From: Acidobacteriota bacterium
GTDB taxonomy: Bacteria > Acidobacteriota > UBA890
NCBI GenBank assembly: GCA_022563115.1
Contig: JADFNY010000081.1
Span: 1-11,161 of the forward strand
Reading direction: 5' to 3'
DNA length: 11,161 nt
The position numbers and the translations under genes were made by a program. The notes beneath the pieces are model-generated. The model had not been told where the DNA came from. It worked only from the letters and a program-made list of their open reading frames with translations, and made no database searches. This document shows, piece after piece, positions 1-6,475 of this stretch (position 1 is the stretch's first letter; each line of letters starts with the position of its first letter).

Positions 1-310
1 GCCTTGGCTCGGCTTGCGCGGCGGCAAGGGGGTCGCCACCTTGCTGGGAGCCTTCGGTCTGCTCGTGCCCGTGCCGACCGCGGTCGGGGCCGGGGTCTTG
101 GTGGTAACGGCGGCGGTCGGCCGTATGATGTCGCTGGCGTCTCTCCTCGGTTCGACGGCATTGGTGGTCACCGCGTGGTTGCGTGACGAGCACAGCTACT
201 CCGTTGCGGCCGCGTCGCTGGCGGCGATCGTCATCTTTTGGCGCCACCGGGAAAACATCCGACGCATGACACGGGGAGAAGAAGCGAAGCTCGGAGGGGC
301 ACGATCATGA
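1..310 (+). CDS. plsY: Acyl-phosphate:glycerol-3-phosphate acyltransferase PlsY, 3' part only
   Basis: PlsY is an inner-membrane enzyme that moves an acyl group from acyl-phosphate to glycerol-3-phosphate, giving lysophosphatidic acid, the first step of phospholipid synthesis in most bacteria. The gene runs off the left edge; the first complete codon is at position 2, and 102 residues are visible, about half of the usual ~200. The visible part opens with the conserved glycine-rich loop LRGGKGVAT (residues 5-13). About three hydrophobic membrane segments follow, then the conserved C-terminal RHRENIRRM motif and a short charged tail. The next gene, gpsA, makes the glycerol-3-phosphate substrate and starts 25 bp downstream, so co-transcription is likely. 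The family call is secure from the two motifs and the context. The N-terminus and the promoter lie outside the window. Confidence 0.93.
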   Translation, partial: PWLGLRGGKGVATLLGAFGLLVPVPTAVGAGVLVVTAAVGRMMSLASLLGSTALVVTAWLRDEHSYSVAAASLAAIVIFWRHRENIRRMTRGEEAKLGGARS

Positions 311-335
311 GCATTGCAGCGATCGGACGCAGGCG

Positions 336-1370
336 ATGGTGAGCGAGCCCGCAACCAACGCGCAGCCCCGAGAGCGATGGAAAATCGCGGTCCTGGGAGC
401 CGGCTCGTGGGGCACCGCTCTCGCGGTTCATGCGTGCGCGGCGGGCCACAACGTCACCTTGTGGGCGCGGCGGCAGTCGGTCGCCGATGCGATGAGCCGC
501 AGCCGCGAGAACGCCGACTATCTTCCGCGCTGCGAGCTTCCGGAATCTCTCGTCGTCAGCGCCGACGCTGAAGCGAGCATGGCCGAGGCCGACCTGGTGA
601 TCAGCGCCATCCCGTCGCGCTACCTGCGCCCGGTCTGGGACGGGATTGGCTCCACTTTCCCGCCCGGGGCGCACTTGGTTTCGGCGACCAAGGGGTTGGA
701 GGACGACACCGGGCTGCGGATGAGCGAGGTGCTTGCCGAATACACCGGCGGGGCGGAAGACTCGATCGTGGCTCTGTCCGGTCCCTCGTTTGCGGCCGAG
801 CTCGTCGAAGGGCACCCCACGGCGGTGACCCTGGCATGCGCCGACCTGGCGGCGGCCGAAAGAGTCCAGACCTGCCTGAGCAATGGCCCGTTGCGGGCCT
901 ACCGCAACGCCGACATCATCGGCGTCGAGCATGGCGGGGCGCTCAAGAACGTCATCGCCATCGCCACCGGGATCGCCGACGGGCTCGGCTTCGGCACCAA
1001 CTCGCGCGCCGCCCTGATCACACGGGGCCTCAAGGAGCTGACCGGTCTGGCGGTCGCCCGCGGCGCGATGCCCGCCACTCTGATGGGGTTGGCGGGTCTC
1101 GGCGACCTGGTGCTGACCTGCACCGGAAGGTTGAGTCGAAACCGTCACGTCGGCGTCGAGCTTGGCAAGGGCCGAAGTCTCGACGAGATCATCGGCAGCA
1201 TGCAGATGGTCGCCGAAGGCGTCGAGACGACCGCGGCCGCATCCCATCTGGGTCGCCGGCTGGGGGTGCAGATGCCGATCACCGATGAGGTCTATGCGAT
1301 CCTGCACGAAGGCAAGCCGCCGCGGGCGGCGATCGAGGATTTGATGGCACGAGCTTTGGTCGAAGAGTAG
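336..1370 (+). CDS. gpsA: NAD(P)H-dependent glycerol-3-phosphate dehydrogenase GpsA
   Basis: This soluble enzyme reduces dihydroxyacetone phosphate to sn-glycerol-3-phosphate, the backbone for phospholipids, and so feeds the PlsY encoded just upstream. The 344-residue product has the usual length. The dinucleotide-binding Rossmann motif is VLGAGSWGTALA (residues 19-30). Other family motifs are SATKGLE (116-122), LSGPSFA (148-154), the catalytic lysine K204 within GALKN, TRGLKE (229-234), GLAGLGDLVLTCT (251-263) and SRNR (267-270). The ATG at 336 gives a short non-conserved lead of about 15 residues before the Rossmann strand; a GTG one codon later is also possible, and the ribosome binding site is weak. 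Nothing is missing or broken. Confidence 0.97.
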   Translation: MVSEPATNAQPRERWKIAVLGAGSWGTALAVHACAAGHNVTLWARRQSVADAMSRSRENADYLPRCELPESLVVSADAEASMAEADLVISAIPSRYLRPVWDGIGSTFPPGAHLVSATKGLEDDTGLRMSEVLAEYTGGAEDSIVALSGPSFAAELVEGHPTAVTLACADLAAAERVQTCLSNGPLRAYRNADIIGVEHGGALKNVIAIATGIADGLGFGTNSRAALITRGLKELTGLAVARGAMPATLMGLAGLGDLVLTCTGRLSRNRHVGVELGKGRSLDEIIGSMQMVAEGVETTAAASHLGRRLGVQMPITDEVYAILHEGKPPRAAIEDLMARALVEE

Positions 1371-1384
1371 CCGAAACCCCTCTC

Positions 1385-1410
1385 TTGAGTGGCATCTGGC
1401 ATGCTACGAT
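1385..1410 (+). promoter_or_regulatory. Possible extended -10 promoter for the TPR gene
   Basis: The gap after gpsA contains TGCTACGAT (1402-1410), a good match to an extended -10 box (TGnTATAAT). A TTGAGT that could act as a -35 lies at 1385-1390, but the 14-bp spacing is short. Initiation 7-8 bases past the -10 would fall at about 1417-1418, right on the preferred GTG start of the next gene, giving a leaderless or near-leaderless message. The call rests on sequence resemblance alone. Confidence 0.3.
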
Positions 1411-1417
1411 CTCGCTC

Positions 1418-2242
1418 GTGCGTTACTCAAGGCAGGCTCTGTGTTGCATAATGTTCCTCTGCGTATCGGCGATCACCAGCGGCACCGCGGGTGCAGTCGG
1501 TGGGATGCTCGAAACCGGCGGGCTCCTGGCTGCGCGCCAGAATCCGGACGACGTCGACCCGCGTGACCTGCAGATACTGGCCATCCTTTATATCGAGGAC
1601 AACCAGCCCTACAAGGCGATTCCCTTGCTCGAGCGGTCGGTCGACCTCTACCCGGAGAACGGCGAGACCTACATGTGGCTCGGCGTGGCGGAGTTCCTGA
1701 CCGAACAGTTCTCCGAAGCCGAGGAGTCCTTCATGAAAGCGCTGTCCCGCAATCCGGGGCTCACCGAGACGCGCAACTACCTCGGGTTGCTGCGCTACAA
1801 GCAGGGCGACCTCGACGCGGCGGTGCGCGAGTTTCTCCAGGCGCTACGCGATCCGGTGTATCCACCGGTGTCCAAGGACCGAGTGCGCTTGAACCTGGGC
1901 AACGTTTACCTCGAGTTGGGTAACCCGGTGGCGGCCCTCGAGCACCTCGCCAACGCAGCCGGAGGGGTTGTCGACAGCGATCAGCTGTACGCGCCGCTGC
2001 ACATCCAGCTCGGCAAGGCGCTCAGGGAGCTCGATCGCATCCAGGAGGCCATTGCGGCGTTCATCAAGGTGTTCGAAGTCGACGAGATGAACGTCCAGGC
2101 GCACCTCGAGCTGGGCATGGCGTACCGCGATCTGTCTCAGGTCCCGGCCGCACGCCGGCACCTGGGCAAAGTGATCGAGCTAGCGCCGGGGACGGAGGCC
2201 AGCGAGAGGGCGCAAGCGGCGTTGTCGCGGCTGCAGTATTAG
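1418..2242 (+). CDS. Secreted tetratricopeptide-repeat protein, Tgl/PilF-like
   Basis: The product is 274 residues from the GTG at 1418. I prefer this start because it gives a normal signal peptide: a basic start (R2, R5), a hydrophobic stretch over residues 7-20, and an AGA/V cleavage site near residue 26. A TTG at 1385 would add 11 residues and lies inside the candidate promoter. The mature part is almost all TPR helices, about six repeats at roughly 46-79, 82-114, 115-149, 152-182, 183-215 and 216-249. The third repeat ends in RDPVYP (144-149), followed by a fourth beginning NLGNVYLELG. That resembles the DPLYPTP-type junction seen in PilF/PilW/Tgl proteins, which help assemble the type IV pilus secretin. 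Unlike those lipoproteins, no lipobox cysteine is visible, so it is probably soluble in the periplasm. A generic TPR scaffold is the alternative, and no pilus gene is nearby to support a pilus role. Confidence 0.8.
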   Translation: MRYSRQALCCIMFLCVSAITSGTAGAVGGMLETGGLLAARQNPDDVDPRDLQILAILYIEDNQPYKAIPLLERSVDLYPENGETYMWLGVAEFLTEQFSEAEESFMKALSRNPGLTETRNYLGLLRYKQGDLDAAVREFLQALRDPVYPPVSKDRVRLNLGNVYLELGNPVAALEHLANAAGGVVDSDQLYAPLHIQLGKALRELDRIQEAIAAFIKVFEVDEMNVQAHLELGMAYRDLSQVPAARRHLGKVIELAPGTEASERAQAALSRLQY

Positions 2243-2275
2243 CCGACCGTGGTGAACGTGTGGGGGGTCTGGCAA
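2240..2275 (+). repeat. Left terminal inverted repeat
   Basis: This is the left end of the folded element, pairing with 2485-2520. The perfect core is CCGTGGTGAACGTGTG (2247-2262), followed by a GGTCTGG block (2266-2272). It differs from the complement of the right end at four positions. It overlaps the last codon of the TPR gene. The core recurs as a solo copy in the rpsP leader. Confidence 0.85.
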
Positions 2276-2373
2276 GTGGGACTTACGGGCGACGGCAAGG
2301 AGCGACGACGACGTGATGCAAGCCGCATCCCGGAGGAGTCGCGACGCCGCCATGCGCCCGTAACTCGCACTTG
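2273..2373. repeat. Internal hairpin 1 of the folded element
   Basis: The left arm CAAGTGGGACTTACGGGCG (2273-2291) is complementary to 2355-2373 at 17 of 19 positions. Further in, GCGAC pairs with GTCGC (GTCGC at 2338-2342), and the tip GATGC-aagcc-GCATC forms a 5-bp stem with a 5-base loop around 2315-2329. The fold therefore continues, with interruptions, to the tip. Confidence 0.78.
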
Positions 2374-2380
2374 CCCGCAA

Positions 2381-2489
2381 GGTAACGCCGCCAACAAGGG
2401 CGCATCTGCGGCGTCGGCGCCCCTTGACGATACGCCAAGGCATCGCCGACGTCGCGGCGCCTTGCATCTGCGCCCTTGGCGGCGTTACC
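2381..2489. repeat. Internal hairpin 2 of the folded element
   Basis: GGTAACGCCGCCA (2381-2393) is perfectly complementary to 2477-2489. After a short bulge, AGGGCGCA (2397-2404) pairs with TGCGCCCT (2469-2476). GC-rich matches continue toward the loop. The base of this stem shares its last few bases with the right terminal repeat, so stem and outer repeat could be alternative or stacked pairings. Confidence 0.8.
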
Positions 2490-2520
2490 AGACCCATCAC
2501 ACGTTCACCACGGCCGGCTA
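2485..2520 (-). repeat. Right terminal inverted repeat
   Basis: This is the inverted partner of 2240-2275. On the + strand its core reads CACACGTTCACCACGG (2499-2514), preceded by CCAGACCCAT. It ends only five bases before the preferred ftsY start, so it forms the immediate 5' region of ftsY. The core is nearly the same as 7853-7877 upstream of rpsP, in the same orientation. Confidence 0.85.
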
Positions 2521-2525
2521 GAACG

Positions 2526-3425
2526 TTGGTCGGCGCCCTGGGCCGCTCGCTCAGCCGCACGCGCGCCCGCCTGTCGGACGCCCTGCGTCACCTCGTCCCG
2601 TCCCAAAAGCCTGACGAAGAGACGCTCGAGGCGCTCGAAGAAGCGTTGATCGCCGCCGACGTCGGTCCGACGACAGCGCTTCGTCTGGTGGAGAACCTGC
2701 GCCAGGCCCCGGTTGACGACGAGAGCCCACCGGAGCGGTTGCGTGCGGCGATGTTGGAGACTCTGGCAAAGAGCAAGACCGAGGGCAATGGCCCGCCCGA
2801 CGGCCGACCGCAGGTGATCCTGCTCGTCGGCGTCAACGGCTCGGGCAAGACGACCACTGCCGCGAAGCTCGGGGCCCGCTACGTTGCGCAGGGGCGGAGC
2901 GTCATTTTCGGCGCCGCCGATACCTTCCGCGCCGCCGGCGTCGAGCAGCTCGAGGTGTGGGGCGCGCGCCTCGATGTTTCGGTCATCGCCCACCAGCCGG
3001 GTGGCGATCCGGCGGCGGTCGTCTACGATACTTGCGAAGCGGGCCGCTCTCGTGGCATCAACGTCGTTCTTATCGACACCGCGGGCCGCCTGCACACAAA
3101 GGACAACCTCATGGCGGAGCTTTCGAAGATCCACCGGGCGGCCGCGAAGGTCATCGAAGGAGCGCCCGACGAAGTCTGGCTGGTGCTCGATGCGACCACC
3201 GGCCAGAACGGGCTACGCCAGGCAGAAGAGTTCTTGCAACACGCGGGTGTCACCGGTCTGATCCTCGCTAAGCTCGACGGCAGCGCCAAGGGAGGAGTCG
3301 CCCTCGCGATCGCCGAGACATTGGACCTGCCGATTCGGTTCGTCGGCACCGGCGAGGGAATCGACAACCTGGCCCCGTTCGACGCCGAGGCTTATGTCGA
3401 TGGCCTGCTCGGCGAGGATCAATAG
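2526..3425 (+). CDS. ftsY: Signal recognition particle receptor GTPase FtsY
   Basis: FtsY is the membrane-associated SRP receptor. It docks the Ffh-ribosome complex at the translocon, with reciprocal GTP hydrolysis between FtsY and Ffh. The TTG at 2526 gives 299 residues: a helical N domain (about 1-85) opening with the typical LSRTRARL, then the NG GTPase domain. Motifs are the P-loop GVNGSGKTT (102-110), DTFRAAGVEQLE (132-143), DTAGR (184-188), the G4-type AKLDGSAKGG (248-257, alanine where TKxD is common) and GTGEGIDNLAPF (274-285). There is no acidic A domain, as in many short FtsY proteins. The frame stays open upstream to a TTG at 2424, but those 34 extra residues would be encoded by the inverted-repeat element and look unlike FtsY. 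No clear Shine-Dalgarno precedes 2526. Its partner Ffh is encoded 3 kb downstream. Confidence 0.95.
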   Translation: MVGALGRSLSRTRARLSDALRHLVPSQKPDEETLEALEEALIAADVGPTTALRLVENLRQAPVDDESPPERLRAAMLETLAKSKTEGNGPPDGRPQVILLVGVNGSGKTTTAAKLGARYVAQGRSVIFGAADTFRAAGVEQLEVWGARLDVSVIAHQPGGDPAAVVYDTCEAGRSRGINVVLIDTAGRLHTKDNLMAELSKIHRAAAKVIEGAPDEVWLVLDATTGQNGLRQAEEFLQHAGVTGLILAKLDGSAKGGVALAIAETLDLPIRFVGTGEGIDNLAPFDAEAYVDGLLGEDQ

Positions 3426-3431
3426 GTAGAA

Positions 3432-4538
3432 GTGGGGGACCGCCAGCACCTCGAAGAGTGCATCCGCTTGGCGTCCCAGGCCCGCGGCGCGACGAGCCCG
3501 AATCCGATGGTCGGCGCCCTCGTGGTGCGCGACGACGAGGTGGTCGGGCGCGGGTTCCACCGGTGTCCGGGCGATCCCCATGCCGAGCGCGTTGCCCTCG
3601 ACGAGGCCGGCGACAGGGCGCGGGGCGCGACGCTCTACGTCAATATCGAGCCCTGCAGCCACCAGGGGCGTACGCCGCCGTGCGTCGACAGCGTGTTGCA
3701 AGCGGACATCGAGCGCGTCGTTGTTTGCACCCTGGATCCGGATCCTCGGGTCTCCGGCGGTGGGGTGGAGGCGTTGCGGGCGGGCGGTCTCCAGGTCGAC
3801 GTCGGCGAGCTTGCCGATGAGGCGGCGCGGTTCAACGAGGCCTATCTGTCGTACAAGACCCGCGGTGTGCCGTTCGTCACCGCCAAGGCGGCGATCTCGC
3901 TCGACGGGCGCCTGGCGACGCGGAGCCGCGAGTCGCAGTGGATCACCGGTGAGATTGCTCGCCAGCGGACGCACCAACTGCGCGCCGAAACCGATGCGAT
4001 CGCGGTCGGTATCGGCACCCTGCTCGACGACGATCCACGCCTCACCGCGCGCGGCGACAACGTCGTGGGGCCACGCTACCGGGTGGTCCTCGACACCAAC
4101 CTGCGCACGCCGCTGGCCGCCAAGCTGTTGGGCGAAAGCAGTGGACGGGTGCTGTTGTTCTGCGGGCCGGATGCGGCTGCCGATGCCGAAGCCGAGCTGG
4201 GCGCGGCGGGCGCCGAGGTGGTTCGGGTACACCGCGGTGACAACGGGCTTTCTTGGGACGACATCCTCGCCGAGTTGGCGGCGCGCGAGGTCATGTCGTT
4301 GCTGCTGGAAGGGGGCAGCGCCGTGCTTACCAGCGCATTCGAGGCTGGTATAATAGGCAAGCTCTTCCTCGTCTACGCGCCTCTATTGATCGGTGGCTCC
4401 GCCGCCTTGTCGCTTTGGGGAGGCGAGGGCATCGGCGAGCTCGCGGCAGCACCGCGCCTGCGTCACGTGAGACACTTCGATCTCGGTGACGACTGGGCAG
4501 TCGAGGGATACCTTCAAGCCCCGGAGCCGCCGCTCTAG
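3432..4538 (+). CDS. ribD: Bifunctional riboflavin deaminase-reductase RibD
   Basis: RibD carries out the second and third steps of riboflavin synthesis: deamination of the pyrimidine made by GTP cyclohydrolase II, then NADPH-dependent reduction of its ribosyl chain. The 368-residue protein starts at a GTG, 6 bp after ftsY, with a weak AGG ahead. The deaminase domain (about 1-145) has the zinc and catalytic residues H50-A51-E52 and PCSHQGRTPPC, with C75 and C84 as ligands. The reductase domain (about 147-368) has AKAAISLDGRLATRSRESQWI, the VGIGTLLDDDPRLT block and the LLLEGGS motif. Length and domain order are those of the full bifunctional enzyme. The products pass to RibE and RibBA encoded directly downstream. 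Confidence 0.96.
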   Translation: MGDRQHLEECIRLASQARGATSPNPMVGALVVRDDEVVGRGFHRCPGDPHAERVALDEAGDRARGATLYVNIEPCSHQGRTPPCVDSVLQADIERVVVCTLDPDPRVSGGGVEALRAGGLQVDVGELADEAARFNEAYLSYKTRGVPFVTAKAAISLDGRLATRSRESQWITGEIARQRTHQLRAETDAIAVGIGTLLDDDPRLTARGDNVVGPRYRVVLDTNLRTPLAAKLLGESSGRVLLFCGPDAAADAEAELGAAGAEVVRVHRGDNGLSWDDILAELAAREVMSLLLEGGSAVLTSAFEAGIIGKLFLVYAPLLIGGSAALSLWGGEGIGELAAAPRLRHVRHFDLGDDWAVEGYLQAPEPPL

Positions 4539-4561
4539 CAGGGCGCTGAGTCAGCACCCTG
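4539..4561 (+). promoter_or_regulatory. Hairpin in the ribD-ribE gap
   Basis: CAGGGCGCTGA (4539-4549) is complementary to TCAGCACCCTG (4551-4561), with one mismatch and the centre at 4550, giving a tight stem right after the ribD stop codon. No T-run follows, so it is not a classic intrinsic terminator. A second weaker pairing, GTTAGCGT (4561-4568) with ACGCTgcTAAAC (about 4585-4596), lies before the ribE start. The 71-bp gap has no Shine-Dalgarno near the ATG and does not look like the FMN riboswitch. The role, such as attenuation, RNA processing or translational control, is unknown. Confidence 0.45.
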
Positions 4562-4609
4562 TTAGCGTCGAAACGCAACCTTCAACGCTGCTAAACCGAA
4601 AACGTACGA

Positions 4610-5251
4610 ATGTTTACCGGGCTGGTCGAAGAGATAGGTACTATCACGCGCATCGAGCGTGTGCCGCACGGCTCACTCCTGCGGATCGCCACCTCCGCCG
4701 TCGCTCCGAGCCTGGCGATTGGCGACAGCGTGGCGGTGGACGGTGTCTGCTTGACGGCGGTCGAGATCGACGGTACCGACTTCGCGACCGAAGTCTCACC
4801 AGAGACGATCGCCCGCACCAACCAATCGTTCTACGAAGAGGGCACGAGGGTGAACCTCGAGCGTCCGCTGGCGGCCAACGCGCGTTTCGGTGGGCACTTC
4901 GTGCAAGGGCACGTCGATGCGGTGACCCGGCAGCGATTCCAGCGTGAAGAGGGCGACTTCGTGCGCATTCGATTCGAGATGCCGGTGGGGCTGGAGCGTT
5001 ATCTAGTGCCGAAAGGTTCGATCGCGATCAACGGGGTTTCCCTGACCATCGCCGACCTGGACGAGGACTGGTTCGACGTCCAGCTCGTTCCACACACCCT
5101 GGAGCACACGAACTTGGTTTCGGACAAACGCGCGGAGGCGATGAACGTGGAAGTCGACATCCTCGGCAAGTACGTGGCCCGGATGCTCGAAGGACATCCG
5201 CAGGTGCCGGCGGTGGAGTCGATTGTCGCCATTGCGGGGGATGAAAAATGA
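4610..5251 (+). CDS. ribE: Riboflavin synthase (alpha chain type) RibE
   Basis: Riboflavin synthase dismutates two molecules of 6,7-dimethyl-8-ribityllumazine into riboflavin and the pyrimidine precursor. The 213-residue protein shows the two homologous lumazine-binding barrels. The first starts at the hallmark MFTGLVEEIG (1-10) with GVCLTA (45-50). The second has GGHFVQGHVD (94-103), SIAINGVSLT (137-146) and PHTLEHTNL (161-169), and ends near VEVDILGKY (180-188). Length is typical. The ATG is fixed by the conserved N-terminus, although no Shine-Dalgarno is evident. The stop codon overlaps the ribBA start in an ATGA, implying translational coupling. The symbol ribE follows E. coli-independent usage; E. 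coli calls this gene ribC. Confidence 0.96.
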   Translation: MFTGLVEEIGTITRIERVPHGSLLRIATSAVAPSLAIGDSVAVDGVCLTAVEIDGTDFATEVSPETIARTNQSFYEEGTRVNLERPLAANARFGGHFVQGHVDAVTRQRFQREEGDFVRIRFEMPVGLERYLVPKGSIAINGVSLTIADLDEDWFDVQLVPHTLEHTNLVSDKRAEAMNVEVDILGKYVARMLEGHPQVPAVESIVAIAGDEK

Positions 5252-6450
5252 GCTTCGCCGGGATCGAAGAAGCGATCGAGGAGATCCGGCAGGGTCGCAT
5301 GGTGATCGTCGTCGACGACGAGGATCGTGAGAACGAAGGCGACCTGACGATCGCCGCCGACCAGGTTACCCCTGAGGCGATCAACTTCATGGCCAAGCAC
5401 GGCCGCGGCCTGATCTGCTTGCCGATGACGCGCGAGCGGCTCGAGGCTCTGCAGGTCCCACTGATGGTCGACGACAACTCGTCACAGTTCAACACTGCGT
5501 TTTGCGTCTCGATCGAGGCAAAAAAGGGCGTCTCCACCGGTATTTCCGCCGCCGATCGCGCCGCCACGGTGCGCGCCGCGATCGATCCCGACACCCGGCC
5601 CGAAGACCTCGCCCGGCCCGGCCATATGTTCCCGCTGCGCGCCGAATCCGGCGGTGTGCTGCGGCGCGCCGGGCAGACCGAGGCGGCGGTCGATCTCGCC
5701 CGCATGGCCGGCCTGTATCCGGCCGGTGTGATCTGCGAGATCATGAACGAAGACGGCACGATGGCACGGGTTCCGGAGCTCATGGAGTTCGGCGCCGAGC
5801 ACGAACTGAAGGTCATCAACATCGCCGACTTGATCCGCTACAGGCTCGGCACCGAGCGCTTCGTCAAACGCGTAGCGTCGCCGCACCTGCCGACCCGTTT
5901 CGGCGACTTCACGCTGCACGCCTACGAAAACGAGCTCGACAGCAAGGTCCACGTCGCCCTCGTCATGGGCGACGTCGCCGATGGCGAGCCGGTGTTGATC
6001 CGGGTGCACTCTGAATGTCTCACCGGCGACGCGTTCTTCTCGGCGCGCTGCGACTGCGGCCCACAGTTGGAAACCGCCATGCGGCGGATCGCCGAAGAGG
6101 GTCGCGGCATCATCGTGTATCTGAGGCAGGAGGGGCGCGGTATCGGCCTGGTCCACAAGTTGCGGGCCTACGAGCTACAGGATGGCGGTGCCGACACGGT
6201 CGAGGCCAACGAGGCCCTTGGCTTCCCACCCGATCAGCGCGACTACGGCATTGGCGCGCAGATCCTCACCGACCTGGGTGCCTCCAAGCTCAGGATCATG
6301 ACCAACAACCCACGCAAGTTCGTCGGTCTTTCCGGCTACGGCCTGGAGATCGTCGAGCGCGTCCCTATCGAGATCGAGGCGACCGAAATAACGCGCCGCT
6401 ATCTCGCAACCAAGAAACGGAAGCTCGGCCACGACCTGAAGTCGGTCTGA
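5248..6450 (+). CDS. ribBA: Bifunctional DHBP synthase / GTP cyclohydrolase II RibBA
   Basis: This fusion supplies both branches of riboflavin synthesis: the four-carbon unit from ribulose 5-phosphate, and the first pyrimidine from GTP. The 400-residue protein has an N-terminal DHBP synthase domain (about 1-200) with DDEDRENEGDL (23-33), FCVSIEAKKGVSTGIS (85-100) and GHMFPLRAESGG (125-136). The C-terminal GTP cyclohydrolase II domain (about 205-400) has zinc ligands C257, C268 and C270 in SECLTGDAFFSARCDCG. It also has the YLRQEGRGIGL block (291-301), RDYGIGAQIL (331-340) and TNNPRKFVGLSGYG (352-365). Both active sites look intact, so this is not one of the RibBA proteins with a dead domain. 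The start overlaps ribE (ATGA) and has a G-rich ribosome binding site at 5236-5240. The usual neighbour ribH does not follow; ffh does, after 25 bp. Confidence 0.97.
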   Translation: MSFAGIEEAIEEIRQGRMVIVVDDEDRENEGDLTIAADQVTPEAINFMAKHGRGLICLPMTRERLEALQVPLMVDDNSSQFNTAFCVSIEAKKGVSTGISAADRAATVRAAIDPDTRPEDLARPGHMFPLRAESGGVLRRAGQTEAAVDLARMAGLYPAGVICEIMNEDGTMARVPELMEFGAEHELKVINIADLIRYRLGTERFVKRVASPHLPTRFGDFTLHAYENELDSKVHVALVMGDVADGEPVLIRVHSECLTGDAFFSARCDCGPQLETAMRRIAEEGRGIIVYLRQEGRGIGLVHKLRAYELQDGGADTVEANEALGFPPDQRDYGIGAQILTDLGASKLRIMTNNPRKFVGLSGYGLEIVERVPIEIEATEITRRYLATKKRKLGHDLKSV

Positions 6451-6475
6451 CCGGGAGCCGGCGCCGAAAGACGAC

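Larger units (their letters stand above)
2240..2520. mobile_element. Non-coding folded inverted-repeat element (MITE-like or structured RNA)
   Basis: The whole gap between the TPR gene and ftsY is one 281-bp palindromic assembly and carries no credible gene. Its 36-bp ends are inverted copies of each other (32 of 36 identical). Inside are two separate long hairpins, at 2273-2373 and 2381-2489, so one strand could fold into a three-way junction. The left end contains the TAG stop of the TPR gene (2240-2242), and TA dinucleotides occur at both outer edges. A near-identical copy of one end (24 of 25 bases) recurs upstream of rpsP at 7853-7877, which shows the end sequence is a dispersed repeat. 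A short non-autonomous element with terminal inverted repeats fits best; a structured RNA or protein-binding site is possible. No transposase is present in the window. Confidence 0.72.

Noticed and set aside
307..342. ATG overlapping the plsY stop (ATGA) that could start an 11-codon peptide
   Set aside because: Very short, ends inside the gpsA start, and gpsA has a better ATG at 336; no support for translation.
231..1307. Long open frame on the - strand opposite gpsA (358 codons)
   Set aside because: It is a mirror of a high-GC coding frame; its translation is arginine/alanine-rich with no recognisable motif, while the + strand encodes a complete GpsA.
1390..1405. Sigma-54 -24/-12 promoter (TGG-N9-TGC spacing present)
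   Set aside because: Spacing fits, but several consensus bases differ, no activator site is visible, and the extended -10 box is a simpler reading.
2240..2520. CRISPR array or intrinsic terminator in the TPR-ftsY gap
   Set aside because: Repeats are inverted, not regularly spaced direct copies, and there is no T-run after the stems.
2180..2560. Open frames across the inverted-repeat region on both strands (90 and 126 codons)
   Set aside because: The coding potential arises from palindromic GC-rich repeats; products show no domain and the frame spans the ends of neighbouring genes.
3213..4232. 339-codon open frame on the - strand opposite ftsY/ribD
   Set aside because: Antisense shadow of ribD with composition typical of reverse frames and no family resemblance.
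4539..4609. FMN riboswitch ahead of ribE
   Set aside because: The gap is only 71 bp and lacks the conserved multi-helix core of the FMN element.
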